A DNA stretch of 64,000 nucleotides, from assembly GCA_018366035.1 (NCBI GenBank), contig JAGZIW010000001.1:124001-188000 (forward strand), given 5' to 3'. Under the pieces are notes generated by a model. The model saw nothing but the letters and a program-made list of their open reading frames with translations. It made no database searches and was not told the DNA's origin. This stretch comes from Butyricicoccus pullicaecorum. Lineage in GTDB: Bacteria > Bacillota > Clostridia > Oscillospirales > Butyricicoccaceae. How positions within the stretch are numbered: position 1 is the first letter of the stretch; each line of letters opens with the position of its first letter. Shown here one piece after another: positions 15,393 through 24,014 of the stretch. A program made the translations under genes and the position numbers.

Positions 15393-16679
15393 TTATAATT
15401 GTGCGAGGATTTTGTTGGTTTCCTGTTGGGTTTCATACATGACCTTTTCAATATCAATGGTTTTGTATTCACCGTCCTGATAGAGCACCTTTCCGTCGAC
15501 CATGGTCAGGCAAACATCTGCACCTTGCGCAGAATAGACGAGATTGGTCGTCCAATCGTGCACAGGAACCAGCCATGGGGTGTGAGTATCAAGTACGATT
15601 AGATCCGCTTTCATACCAACACGAATCAAACCGCTGTCTGTACGGCCCTGAGATTGCATGCCATGAATGGTAGCAGCGGCAAGCGCCTGCGCAGGGGTCA
15701 CAACCGTTGGGTCCTGAGATGCGCCCTTATATAGATTTGCAAACAGGAAAATTTCCTGAAACAGATTGAGGTTATTGTTGGAGGCGACGCTATCTGTGCC
15801 AAGTGCGACGCGGATACCCTGCCGGAGCATTTTTGGCACGCGGGAAAAGCCGCTTGCAAGCTTCATGTTGCTGACTGGGCAGGCTGCAACTGTGACACCC
15901 TTGCGTTCTAAGATTTCAAAATCGCTGTCCTCCAGCCAGACACAGTGAGCCGCTGTGGTAGGCTGGTCAAAGAGACCCAGCTTTTCAAAATATGTAGCAG
16001 GGGTCATGCCGTGGCGCTGTTTACATTCTTCATGCTCCTTCAGTGTCTCAGATAGATGGATATGCACATGGCTGTTCGTCTGCTTGGCATGCTGTGCCAG
16101 CCCTTCTACGACCTTTGGCGTTGTTGTATATTCCCCATGAATACATAGGTCGATTTTCAGTCTGCCATTGCCAGCCCCGTGATAGTGTGCCAACAGGTCA
16201 CAGTTATCTTGATATGCAGGGGTTTGCTCATAGCTGCTGTCGTCAAAAACCGTCAGTCCACGGCTGAGATTGCATTTGATTCCGGTTTCCAGAATGGCAT
16301 CTGCCATCGTTTGACTGAAAAAATACATATCAGAAAAAGAGACTGTACCGAACCGCAGCATTTCTGCAATTGCCAAACGAGTCGCCGGTGCAACCGCAGC
16401 ATCACTCAGTTTGTCTTCAAATGGGAAAATTCGCTCGTTGAGCCAGCGCTGGAGAGATAGATTTTCTCCATAGCCGCGCAATAAGGTCATGGGTGCATGG
16501 GAATGTGCGTTCACGAGACCAGACATGAGCAGCTTACCGTTTCCGTTATAGTGGTCGCCCCAGTCGCCGGAGGGTTTTTCTGAGCCAATATAGGTGATTT
16601 GATCGGCTTGAATACCTACATATTGTCCGGGAAGTACGGTAAACGCATCTGTTAAAACAGAAATGTTTTCAAAAATCAT
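15393..16679 (-). CDS. mtaD: 5-methylthioadenosine/S-adenosylhomocysteine deaminase
   Basis: This amidohydrolase deaminates MTA or SAH (or related adenosines) to the inosyl forms. The 428-residue protein has the metal-binding HSHAPMTLLRGYGENL, the later IHGEYTTTP and IHLSETLKEHEEC, AHCVWLEDSDFE, and LGTDSVASNNNLNLFQE with the terminal metal Asp. The start at 16679 has AAAGGAA about 10 bases upstream. A further upstream in-frame ATG at 16715 overlaps the promoter. Pairing with PNP suggests recovery of purine from MTA or SAH by-products. Substrate choice among MTA, SAH and adenosine is not settled by sequence. Confidence 0.92.
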   Translation of the reverse strand: MIFENISVLTDAFTVLPGQYVGIQADQITYIGSEKPSGDWGDHYNGNGKLLMSGLVNAHSHAPMTLLRGYGENLSLQRWLNERIFPFEDKLSDAAVAPATRLAIAEMLRFGTVSFSDMYFFSQTMADAILETGIKCNLSRGLTVFDDSSYEQTPAYQDNCDLLAHYHGAGNGRLKIDLCIHGEYTTTPKVVEGLAQHAKQTNSHVHIHLSETLKEHEECKQRHGMTPATYFEKLGLFDQPTTAAHCVWLEDSDFEILERKGVTVAACPVSNMKLASGFSRVPKMLRQGIRVALGTDSVASNNNLNLFQEIFLFANLYKGASQDPTVVTPAQALAAATIHGMQSQGRTDSGLIRVGMKADLIVLDTHTPWLVPVHDWTTNLVYSAQGADVCLTMVDGKVLYQDGEYKTIDIEKVMYETQQETNKILAQL

Positions 16680-16891
16680 GGTTTGGGATTCCTTTCTCTG
16701 TTCTGTGACTGTCATATTATATTCTTATTTTGCCACACTGTACTTTTTTGTGCAACTTTTATTTTCTGTTCTGTGTGTATATTAACCTGAGGCTGGCGAA
16801 AGATTGGGAAGGCAGATGAGAAAATTGCCCGAAGTTTTGTAAAATCTGATCTATATGTTTCTGCTTTCGTACCAATATACGGACATATAAC

Positions 16892-16919
16892 AAAATCCAA
16901 GGAGATAACCTTGGATTTT
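16892..16919 (-). terminator. terminator after lysA
   Basis: AAAATCCAAGG-AGATAA-CCTTGGATTTT hairpin, 15 bases past the lysA stop. The rest of 16680-16891 holds the mtaD promoter (TATAAT read on the minus strand near 16717-16722) and no gene. Confidence 0.85.
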
Positions 16920-16933
16920 GCAGCTTTGTTTTT

Positions 16934-18202
16934 TTACTGATTTTTGTGGAAGAAACCGGTCATATCGAGGGTTGCAAAATAATCCTCGGGTGTTTCTGCA
17001 CGGCGGATACATTCGGTCGAGCCATCTTCGCGCAGGAGAATCTCGGCAGAGCGCAGCTTGCCATTATAGTTATAGCCCATAGAGAAGCCATGTGCGCCCG
17101 TATCATGGATCACGAGATAATCTCCGTCCTCGATCTCTGGGAGCATGCGGTCAATGGCGAACTTATCATTGTTTTCACACAACCCGCCTGTGACATCATA
17201 AAGATGGTCGCATGCTGCATCTTCCTTGCCCAACACAGTGATATGGTGGTAAGCACCATACATAGCCGGACGCATGAGGTTTACGGCACAAGCGTCTACG
17301 CCAACATATTCCTTATGTGTATGCTTATGGTGCAGGCACTGGGTAACCAGACAGCCGTAGGGCCCCAGAATAAAGCGTCCCATCTCGGAATAGATTGCGA
17401 CATCGCCCATACCAGCAGGGACAAGAATCTCTTCATAAGCCTTGCGCACGCCCTCACCAATTGCCAGAATATCGCTGGCCTGCTGCTCTGGGCGATAGGG
17501 AATCCCAACGCCGCCGGACAGGTTGACAAAGGCGATATGCACACCAGTTTCCTTTTGCAGTTCGACTGCGGTTTCAAATAGGATTCGTGCCAAAACGGGG
17601 TAGTATTCATTGGCAACCGTATTGGACGCCAAAAATGCGTGAATACCAAAATGCTTGACACCTTTTTCCTTGAGTTTTCGGAATGCCTCGGTCATTTGCG
17701 GGCGGGTCATACCGTACTTGGCGTCTTGCGGGGTGTCCATGATTTCGTTTGCGATTTTGAAATCGCCGCCCGGATTGTAGCGGCAGGACATGGTTTCGGG
17801 GAATGGTGCAATTTTTTCGAAGAAATCGATGTGTGTGATATCATCAAAGTTAATGATTGCGCCAAGCTTTGCAGCCAGTGCAAAATCCTCTGCGGGCGTT
17901 ACGTTGGAGGAAAACATAATATTATGTCCTGTTTGCCCAACAGCTTCGCTCATGAGGAGCTCTGTATAACTCGAACAGTCACAGCCAAAGCCCTCTTCTT
18001 TCAAAATTTGCAGAATACGCGGATTGGGCGTTGCTTTGACTGCGAAATATTCACGAAAGCCGGCATTCCACGCGAAAGCTTGCTTGACACGGCGGGCATT
18101 TTCGCGGATTCCTTTCTCGTCATAGAGATGAAAAGGGGTGGGGTAGGTTTTAACAATCTCCTGAACCTGTTCCAGAGAGACGAAAGGTTTTTTCTGATTC
18201 AA
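16934..18202 (-). CDS. lysA: diaminopimelate decarboxylase
   Basis: LysA makes L-lysine from meso-diaminopimelate with PLP. The 422-residue protein carries REYFAVKATPNPRIL (Schiff-base Lys near residue 57), the NLSGGVGIPY glycine loop and YSEMGRFILGPYG. It also has VGVDACAVNLMRPAMYGAYHHI and the GGLCENNDKFA segment that supplies the active-site Cys from the partner subunit. Length is normal, though some of the motif spelling differs from classical LysA, as in many Clostridia. It lies 30 bases after the DUF3006 gene, which has no terminator, so it is probably the last gene of that operon. Confidence 0.92.
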   Translation of the reverse strand: MNQKKPFVSLEQVQEIVKTYPTPFHLYDEKGIRENARRVKQAFAWNAGFREYFAVKATPNPRILQILKEEGFGCDCSSYTELLMSEAVGQTGHNIMFSSNVTPAEDFALAAKLGAIINFDDITHIDFFEKIAPFPETMSCRYNPGGDFKIANEIMDTPQDAKYGMTRPQMTEAFRKLKEKGVKHFGIHAFLASNTVANEYYPVLARILFETAVELQKETGVHIAFVNLSGGVGIPYRPEQQASDILAIGEGVRKAYEEILVPAGMGDVAIYSEMGRFILGPYGCLVTQCLHHKHTHKEYVGVDACAVNLMRPAMYGAYHHITVLGKEDAACDHLYDVTGGLCENNDKFAIDRMLPEIEDGDYLVIHDTGAHGFSMGYNYNGKLRSAEILLREDGSTECIRRAETPEDYFATLDMTGFFHKNQ

Positions 18203-18232
18203 TTTGGTTCCTTCCTTTGCTGTAAGTGTGCG

Positions 18233-18457
18233 TTATTTGCTCTTGAGGATACGTTCAAACCGACGTCGGCTGGTTTCCTCACGGCGGGCAGTTTCTTCCT
18301 CGTCGATTTCTAAGATGCGGTCATCTTCATACCAGACGACCATGCCTTCTCCAGCCATGACAGGCGCATGGCTGCGGGGAATTTGAATCATGCCATGATC
18401 AGTTTCGAGAATGATAAAATCGCCCTCAAACCGGTCAACAATTGCCTGTTCCTTCAT
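18233..18457 (-). CDS. DUF3006 domain protein
   Basis: A 74-residue protein: MKEQAIVDRFEGDFIILETDHGMIQIPRSHAP, a small beta-rich fold, then a charged Arg/Glu-rich tail. DUF3006 proteins nearly always accompany ComEC-like metallo-beta-lactamases, as here, where the start overlaps the stop of the upstream gene by four bases (ATGA). A longer in-frame reading up to 18598 lies inside the upstream gene and is rejected. The function is unknown. Confidence 0.85.
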   Translation of the reverse strand: MKEQAIVDRFEGDFIILETDHGMIQIPRSHAPVMAGEGMVVWYEDDRILEIDEEETARREETSRRRFERILKSK

Positions 18458-19335
18458 GCAATGTTCTCTCCTTCTTGATTGATAATGGGGTAGATGTAAG
18501 TACCTTGATCTGCGGTACAGTGTATTTGAATACCGCGGTCGTTGAGTTTGGAAATGGTTTCTGGGTGGGGGTGCCCGTAATCGTTGAATTTGCCGCATGA
18601 TATTACAGCGATAGATGGCTGTGCGGCATCTAAAAAGGCATCAGTCGATGATGTATCGCTTCCGTGGTGTGCGATTTTGAGCACATCACAGGAAAGGTCT
18701 GAACCCGTGGCAAGTAGCTGGTTTTCTGCCGGACTCTCTGCATCTCCTGTAAACAGGATACGCTTTCCGTTTTGGGAAAACAGGGAAATAATAGAGCTGT
18801 CATTGATGTTTTCATAGACAGAATCTATCGGCGGAGAGAAAAATGTCATGGAAGCATTCTCTCCAAGCTGTAAAATCTGCCCGGGCGATGGAACCTGCAC
18901 CTTTGTGCCCATGTCTTCGGCAGCCTCTAGCATCGCTTCATAGGAGCGTGTACTGGCAGTCTGCGCGGGAAGATAGAGAGTTTCTGTTGGAAATGTGCGC
19001 AGCACAGCTGCCATACCGCCAATATGGTCTTCGTGCGCATGCGTTCCGATGGCGGCTGTCAGGTGAGAAACGCCAGCTTCTTTTAGATATTGGATTACCC
19101 GCTCGCCCATTGCTGTGACTCCGGCATCAATTAGAATGGCATCTTCGCCAGAAACAATGAGTGCACAATCACCTTGTCCAACGTCCAGAAAGTGGACGGC
19201 AGATGGATAGGGTGAGGTGGAAGCTGTGCTGCTTGAGACCCATAAGAACAGCTCATAGGCAATGACGAATGCGGTGAAAAGACAGAAGAAGATAACTGTT
19301 TTTCGGTTGGCTTTCTTACGTAAATGAGATGACAT
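18454..19335 (-). CDS. ComEC-like MBL-fold hydrolase, membrane anchored
   Basis: This 293-residue protein has one N-terminal membrane segment (TVIFFCLFTAFVIAYELFLWV) and an extracellular metallo-beta-lactamase domain. The domain opens VHFLDVGQGDCALI, then shows the zinc motif GTHAHEDHIGGM near residue 100, FTGDAE and IAHHGSDTSS. It corresponds to the C-terminal nuclease-like domain of ComEC without the channel. It could be a secreted nuclease or phosphodiesterase; DNA uptake cannot be claimed from this domain alone. The promoter at 19374-19402 probably drives an operon with the DUF3006 gene and lysA. Confidence 0.87.
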   Translation of the reverse strand: MSSHLRKKANRKTVIFFCLFTAFVIAYELFLWVSSSTASTSPYPSAVHFLDVGQGDCALIVSGEDAILIDAGVTAMGERVIQYLKEAGVSHLTAAIGTHAHEDHIGGMAAVLRTFPTETLYLPAQTASTRSYEAMLEAAEDMGTKVQVPSPGQILQLGENASMTFFSPPIDSVYENINDSSIISLFSQNGKRILFTGDAESPAENQLLATGSDLSCDVLKIAHHGSDTSSTDAFLDAAQPSIAVISCGKFNDYGHPHPETISKLNDRGIQIHCTADQGTYIYPIINQEGENIA

Positions 19336-19373
19336 GGAGCCTTATCTCCTAAGCACACAGATTTGTTGACATA

Positions 19374-19402
19374 ATTATACATCAGAAAGACTTTTTATGC
19401 AA
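19374..19402 (-). promoter_or_regulatory. promoter of the ComEC-like operon
   Basis: On the minus strand, TTGCAT (19397-19402), 17 bases and TATAAT (19374-19379). Confidence 0.7.
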
Positions 19403-19464
19403 TACCAATGAAAGAGTTTGTTTAAAAAGTATGTTTCAAATAAATAGTTTGGGGCGGTCTGCTT

Positions 19465-20052
19465 TTACAGAGAAAGCGCGCGAGCAAGCTTGGAGTGCGG
19501 CTCGGCGCACAGTCCGAATGTCTGGGCAAGCTGCGTGCATGCCGATTCAAAGGCAGAGAGATTGCCGGACTGGTATTCACATTCTATTTCACAAAAGGGG
19601 ACTTCCTGTCTGTCATTTGATAAATATCCGCAGTCAAGGCACAGTTCTGCGCAAAACTTGTCATGGTTCCACTCAATGGGAAGGCGTGAAAAGCGCACCC
19701 GTGCAATGGGGATCAGAATCGCCTTGGAAAGAGCCTGACACAGCTCGGCGGGGGCGCCGACAGACGGAAGCTTGGAAAGCCCTTCTGAAAGCGTCATAGC
19801 AGGGCACTCATATTCTTCGTGCACATGCAGACCATTGTGTGCCGCATTTCGCAGTTTCATACAGCAGATGGTTTGCGTATTCTCCTGACGCAAGCGAAGC
19901 CCGATTTTACGTTCGCGCAGCAGCTGATTTGGTGTATCAAAATATGTTGCGTCCATAGAGCGCTTGCTGTCGTGCGCGGGATACAAAGACAGCGCCTCGC
20001 AAATGGCTGTAAACTGCTCTGTATTTGCTGCCCACTTAAATTCACGTTCCAT
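19465..20052 (-). CDS. CYTH-domain triphosphate tunnel protein
   Basis: A 195-residue CYTH protein. It begins MEREFKW, the ExExK signature, and continues with YFDTPNQLLRERKIGLRLRQ, CMKLRN, FCEIECEYQSG and a C-terminal SKLARAL. The family folds as an eight-stranded tunnel that binds triphosphates with a metal ion. Many bacterial members hydrolyse inorganic triphosphate. The start overlaps the proA stop by one base (TGATG), so it is translated with proBA, though no functional link to proline synthesis is known to me. Confidence 0.87.
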   Translation of the reverse strand: MEREFKWAANTEQFTAICEALSLYPAHDSKRSMDATYFDTPNQLLRERKIGLRLRQENTQTICCMKLRNAAHNGLHVHEEYECPAMTLSEGLSKLPSVGAPAELCQALSKAILIPIARVRFSRLPIEWNHDKFCAELCLDCGYLSNDRQEVPFCEIECEYQSGNLSAFESACTQLAQTFGLCAEPHSKLARALSL

Positions 20053-21299
20053 CAGCGCACCTGTCCATTTCCGAAAATCACATATTTTTGTGTGGTGAGC
20101 GCTTCCAGACCCATGGGACCGCGTGCATGCAGCTTTTGTGTAGAAATACCGATTTCTGCACCGAAGCCAAATTCAAAGCCATCGGTAAAGCGAGTGGAGG
20201 CATTTACATAAACGGCGGCAGCGTCCACTGCGTCAGTAAATTGCTGTGCGGCAGAATAGGATTCTGTAACAATACATTCGGAATGTCCGGTATTATAGCA
20301 GTTGATATGCGCAATGGCGTCTTCGATGGAATCAACTACCTTGACAGAGATTTCATAGCCCAGATATTCCGTGGCATAGTCCTTGTCAGCTGCGGGAATT
20401 ACCATATCGCCAAGAATTTCCATAGTGCGTGGACAGCCGTGCAGCAGAACATGATAAGGCGCAAACGCATTGGCAGCAAGAGGAAGAAATGCAGCGGCAA
20501 CATCTTTATGGACGAGCAGGCTTTCCGCCGCATTGCATACCGAAATGCGCTGGCATTTTGCGTTTTCCAGAATTTGTACTGCCATGTCCAAGTCTGCCTG
20601 TGCATCTACATAGATGTGGCAGTTTCCGGTTCCGGTTTCGATGACGGGTACGGTTGCGGTTTCAACAACCGTTCGAATTAATCCGGCACCGCCGCGCGGA
20701 ATGAGTACATCTAAATATCCGTTTAGCCGCATCATCTGCGCTGCACTTTCGTGGGAGGTATCTTCTACCAGATTGATGGTATCAGCAGGAAGGCCGCATG
20801 AGGTCAGTGCCTGACGCATCAGATCCGCGAGACATTTGGAGGAATGAAATGCTTCCTTGCCGCCGCGCAGGATACAGGCAGAACCTGCCTTAAAGCAGAG
20901 GGCAGCTGCATCGACGGTTACATTTGGACGCGCTTCATAAATCATGCCGATGACACCCATTGGTACGCGGCGCAGACCGATGCGAAGTCCGTTCGGGCGC
21001 GTGTGCTGCCAGAGTACGTCTCCGATTGGGTCGGGCAGCGCGGCAACCTGTCGGCAGCCTTCGGCAATGTCGCAGATTCGCGCCTCTGTTAATGTCAGGC
21101 GGTCGATCAGACCGGCGTTTAAGCCGTTTTCCTGTGCTTTGGAGATATCCAGCTGGTTTGCAGCAAGGATTGCCTGTGTGTTGGCAAGCAATGTATCTGC
21201 AATTGCGTGTAAGCCCTGATTTTTTTCCGAGCTGCTGAGACGTGCGACAGTGGATTTTGCCGTTTGTGCGGCTTGGGCGATGGTCATAAGATCACGCAT
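20052..21299 (-). CDS. proA: gamma-glutamyl phosphate reductase
   Basis: ProA reduces glutamyl 5-phosphate with NADPH to the semialdehyde, the second step of proline synthesis. The 415-residue aldehyde-dehydrogenase-fold protein has VPMGVIGMIYEARPNVTVDAA, CILRGGKEA, VLIPRGGAGLI and the GTGNCHIYVDAQADL segment. ISVCNAAESLLVHKD contains the catalytic Cys. NASTRFTDGFEFGFGAEIGISTQKLHARGPMGLEALT is a strong family C-terminal block. It overlaps proB by eight bases. Confidence 0.97.
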   Translation of the reverse strand: MRDLMTIAQAAQTAKSTVARLSSSEKNQGLHAIADTLLANTQAILAANQLDISKAQENGLNAGLIDRLTLTEARICDIAEGCRQVAALPDPIGDVLWQHTRPNGLRIGLRRVPMGVIGMIYEARPNVTVDAAALCFKAGSACILRGGKEAFHSSKCLADLMRQALTSCGLPADTINLVEDTSHESAAQMMRLNGYLDVLIPRGGAGLIRTVVETATVPVIETGTGNCHIYVDAQADLDMAVQILENAKCQRISVCNAAESLLVHKDVAAAFLPLAANAFAPYHVLLHGCPRTMEILGDMVIPAADKDYATEYLGYEISVKVVDSIEDAIAHINCYNTGHSECIVTESYSAAQQFTDAVDAAAVYVNASTRFTDGFEFGFGAEIGISTQKLHARGPMGLEALTTQKYVIFGNGQVR

Positions 21300-22104
21300 A
21301 GGGAGCCTTCTTTCTTTTGAATAATGTGCCTACTTTTTTGCCCTCTACAATATCGTAGAGAACTTCTGCGTTGTCGCCTTTGGTAATGAGCATGGAGACA
21401 CCATTTTCCATACAGATTTCAGCGGCAGATAGCTTGGTTGCCATGCCGCCGGTGCCGCAGAGAGTTCCGGGACCTCCGGCGATGGCGCGCAGGTCATCGT
21501 TGATGGCTTCTACACGTGAGATCAGCTGTGCGTCTGGATTGGCGCGCGGATCTTCATTGTAAAGCCCTTCAATATCGGTGAAAATGATGAGGAGGTCTGC
21601 ATGGCATAGCTGTGCAACAACAGCGGAGAGCGTGTCATTATCTCCAAATGTTTCTACACGGTTGAGCTCTTCTGTGGAGACTACATCATTTTCATTCACA
21701 ATTGGCACAACGCCGGTTTGCAGGAGCATATCAAACGTGCCCTCGACGTTGGAATAATGTTCAGAAGATGAAATATTATGGCGTGTCAGCAATACCTGCG
21801 CAACATTAACACCATATTCTAAGAACATTTTATCATAGATATGCATGAGTTCGCACTGTCCGACTGCCGCGGCGGCCTGCTTCATGCGTATGTCAGAAGG
21901 GGGTGTCGTAATGCCAAGCTTATTAAGTCCAACCCCGACTGCGCCGGAGGAAACCAGAACAAGCTCAAAGTCGCGGTTATGTAAGTCGGAAACGACACGC
22001 ACCAGATGTTCAATGCAGCGAATATTCAGCTTTCCGTTGGGATAGGTCAATGAAGATGTGCCGATTTTGAGTACCAAGCGGCGCATGTCGGAATGGATAG
22101 ACAT
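21292..22104 (-). CDS. proB: glutamate 5-kinase, without PUA domain
   Basis: ProB phosphorylates glutamate to start proline synthesis and is normally feedback inhibited. The 270-residue protein is the amino-acid-kinase domain only: LVLKIGTSSLTYPNGKL, LVSSGAVGVGLNKLG, VPIVNENDVVSTEEL, FTDIEGLYNEDPRAN and GGMATKLSAAEI. The C-terminal PUA domain of E. coli-type enzymes is absent, which is usual in many Firmicutes. A promoter with TTGTTT-17-TAAAAT lies upstream on the minus strand near 22145-22175. It heads the proB-proA-CYTH operon. Confidence 0.95.
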   Translation of the reverse strand: MSIHSDMRRLVLKIGTSSLTYPNGKLNIRCIEHLVRVVSDLHNRDFELVLVSSGAVGVGLNKLGITTPPSDIRMKQAAAAVGQCELMHIYDKMFLEYGVNVAQVLLTRHNISSSEHYSNVEGTFDMLLQTGVVPIVNENDVVSTEELNRVETFGDNDTLSAVVAQLCHADLLIIFTDIEGLYNEDPRANPDAQLISRVEAINDDLRAIAGGPGTLCGTGGMATKLSAAEICMENGVSMLITKGDNAEVLYDIVEGKKVGTLFKRKKAPYA

Positions 22105-22517
22105 GAGAAAATCTCCTTATATATAAAGTACAGATGGTTTTATTTTAACATACTATTCTGGTAGAAACAAGCTGCAAGAATGTCTTTCGGGGACCTGCAG
22201 ATTTTGTGAATGTTGTTGGATTGGGACAGTGCTGTAAATAGGAGAAGGGGCAATTTTACAAATTCTCGTATTCGCTCTAAAAACTGTGTACGGGGGTGTG
22301 AAAAATATGCTATAATAAAAATAAATGCCTATTATAGCGTGGTTTTATGCAGATACTGCCCTTACACAAGCTTTGAAATATTATTTGAAGAAAGCAGTAT
22401 ACAATACAGCAGGGGCTCTGTATCGGAAAAGCACACAATCTCTTTGAGGAATGTGTAGTCTCATGCTATAATTAAAAAACACTGTAATCAATGCGACGAA
22501 CAGGGAGGAAAATCGGG
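22105..22517. other. 413-base intergenic region between divergent proB and zapA
   Basis: No protein gene is supported. It holds the proB promoter on the left and two plus-strand TATAAT elements (22311-22316 and 22467-22472). Between them lie several inverted repeats that could be a small RNA or leader. Confidence 0.5.
22444..22472 (+). promoter_or_regulatory. promoter of the zapA-U32-maf-mre operon
   Basis: TTGAGG (22444-22449), 17 bases and an extended TGC-TATAAT (22467-22472). Confidence 0.65.
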
Positions 22518-24014
22518 ATGCAAAACCGACTCACCGTAAGTATCGCTGGCCAGAAATTTTCTCTGGTTGCAGACGAACCCGAACCATATATGAAGGAAAT
22601 TGCCGCACTGGCAGATCAGAAAGTTGCAGAAGCAAAAAGGCTGGTGGGAAATACAGCATTTTCTACCGGAGTCCTTGCCACCCTGAATATGGCAGATGAG
22701 GCTGTAAAAATGCGCCACGAATGTGAAAAATATCGCATTATGAGTGAGTCGCAGCAGATAGAGATTGCAAAGCAGCAGGAAGAGCTGGGACGTGTGCAGG
22801 AAGAACTGGAAACCTTGCGGCGTACGAGACCAGATAAAGACCCAGCAGTTTTGCTGACAGAGATTCACAGACTGGAAAAAGAACTGGAAGAAACACAGCA
22901 GATGCACCAAAATGTATGTGCAGAGTCTGATGCTGAGATGGCGCGGCTCAATGAGCAGATTGAAACGCTGATACAGGAATGTGATAAGGCGCGCGCTGAT
23001 GTGGCACAGAACAAGGTGATGACAGGAAAGCTGAATGTTTTGACGCAAGAGAATGAAACCCTGCGTGCGGCACTCAGACAGGCAAGAATCGAAAAGGAAA
23101 ACGCGGTAAAAGAACAGACGAGTCTTTTGGAGCAAGAAATTGCACGGCTTCGGGCTTCGCTCGAGGCTTCTGAAAATAGGGCACAGCAGCAGGTGCAGGA
23201 GACACGCAAGCAGATGGATTCCCTGCAAAAGGAAAATGAGGAGCTGCGTTCTGCCCGTGCATGTGCAGAGCCTCTGTATACCGAAATCAAAAGTTTACAG
23301 GCAGCTTTGGACGCAAAGGAAGCGCAGGTGCGAGAAAACAGTACGCTGAAAAACGAACTGGACAAGCTGAAAGAAGAACTCAAACGCAGCGATCCAGCAC
23401 CATTTCAAACAGAAATCAAAGCCCTCAAAAAGGCGCTTGACGAAAAAGAAAAGCAGCTTGCAGAGCAGTCAGGTCTCAAGGAACAAATTGAAACACTGCG
23501 CAATCAGCTGAAACAGAATGATCCGGAGCCGCTCTATGCAGAGATTCGCCAATTACAGGCAGCATTGAATGCAAAGCACAGTCAGGCAGAGGAAAACAAT
23601 CGTCTGAAAGAAGATATGCAAAAGCTGAGAGATTCTTATCAGGACGTATGCCCAAAGGTTGAATATAATCAGCTGAGTGAAGAACTGGAAAAGGTCAAAA
23701 AGGAATTTTCCAAGGCGCGGATTCAGCTTGCGGGACGTGAGATTGGAGAAATCGGAGAGCTGCGCCGTGAACTGACCAGACTGCGTGATTTGGAAAAGGA
23801 TTACAATGCAATGCAGGACCCCGAACAGCTTCGGGAGGAGCTTGCGCAGCTTCGAAGGGAACTGCGGGAAACAAAGGAAGCACTGGCAAATGAATCCTTG
23901 GAGGACACCAATATGCAGGCGGAAATCAAGCGGCTCAAAGCCGAACTGAATCGGCAGATACAGATCAATCAGTCTCGTCAGATACGAGATAAAAAGAAGA
24001 AAGGCGGGAAATAA
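22518..24014 (+). CDS. zapA: ZapA-like division protein with a long coiled coil
   Basis: The first ~90 residues match ZapA, the FtsZ-ring crosslinker: MQNRLTVSIAGQKFSLVADEPEPYMKEIAALADQKV. Normal ZapA is about 90-140 residues, but this protein has 498. The remainder is almost entirely Glu/Lys/Leu/Gln-rich coiled coil ending in a lysine-rich tail. Three tandem 43-residue repeats lie at 23262-23648. The start at 22518 follows GGGAGGA; an earlier in-frame ATG at 22491 lacks a ribosome site. The stop overlaps the U32 start (TAATG). It heads an envelope-growth operon, which supports a division role. Whether the tail also binds FtsZ or the membrane is unknown. Confidence 0.85.
   Translation: MQNRLTVSIAGQKFSLVADEPEPYMKEIAALADQKVAEAKRLVGNTAFSTGVLATLNMADEAVKMRHECEKYRIMSESQQIEIAKQQEELGRVQEELETLRRTRPDKDPAVLLTEIHRLEKELEETQQMHQNVCAESDAEMARLNEQIETLIQECDKARADVAQNKVMTGKLNVLTQENETLRAALRQARIEKENAVKEQTSLLEQEIARLRASLEASENRAQQQVQETRKQMDSLQKENEELRSARACAEPLYTEIKSLQAALDAKEAQVRENSTLKNELDKLKEELKRSDPAPFQTEIKALKKALDEKEKQLAEQSGLKEQIETLRNQLKQNDPEPLYAEIRQLQAALNAKHSQAEENNRLKEDMQKLRDSYQDVCPKVEYNQLSEELEKVKKEFSKARIQLAGREIGEIGELRRELTRLRDLEKDYNAMQDPEQLREELAQLRRELRETKEALANESLEDTNMQAEIKRLKAELNRQIQINQSRQIRDKKKKGGK
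23262..23648 (+). repeat. three tandem 43-codon repeats in the ZapA-like coiled coil
   Basis: Units begin at 23262, 23391 and 23520. Each shows a P(L/F)-x-x-EI-x-x-L-x-x-AL core (EPLYTEIK, APFQTEIK, EPLYAEIR) and a similar heptad pattern. Confidence 0.8.

Noticed and set aside
18458..18598. N-terminal extension of the DUF3006 protein
   Set aside because: It overlaps the coding part of the ComEC-like gene. The ATGA overlap start fits the family.
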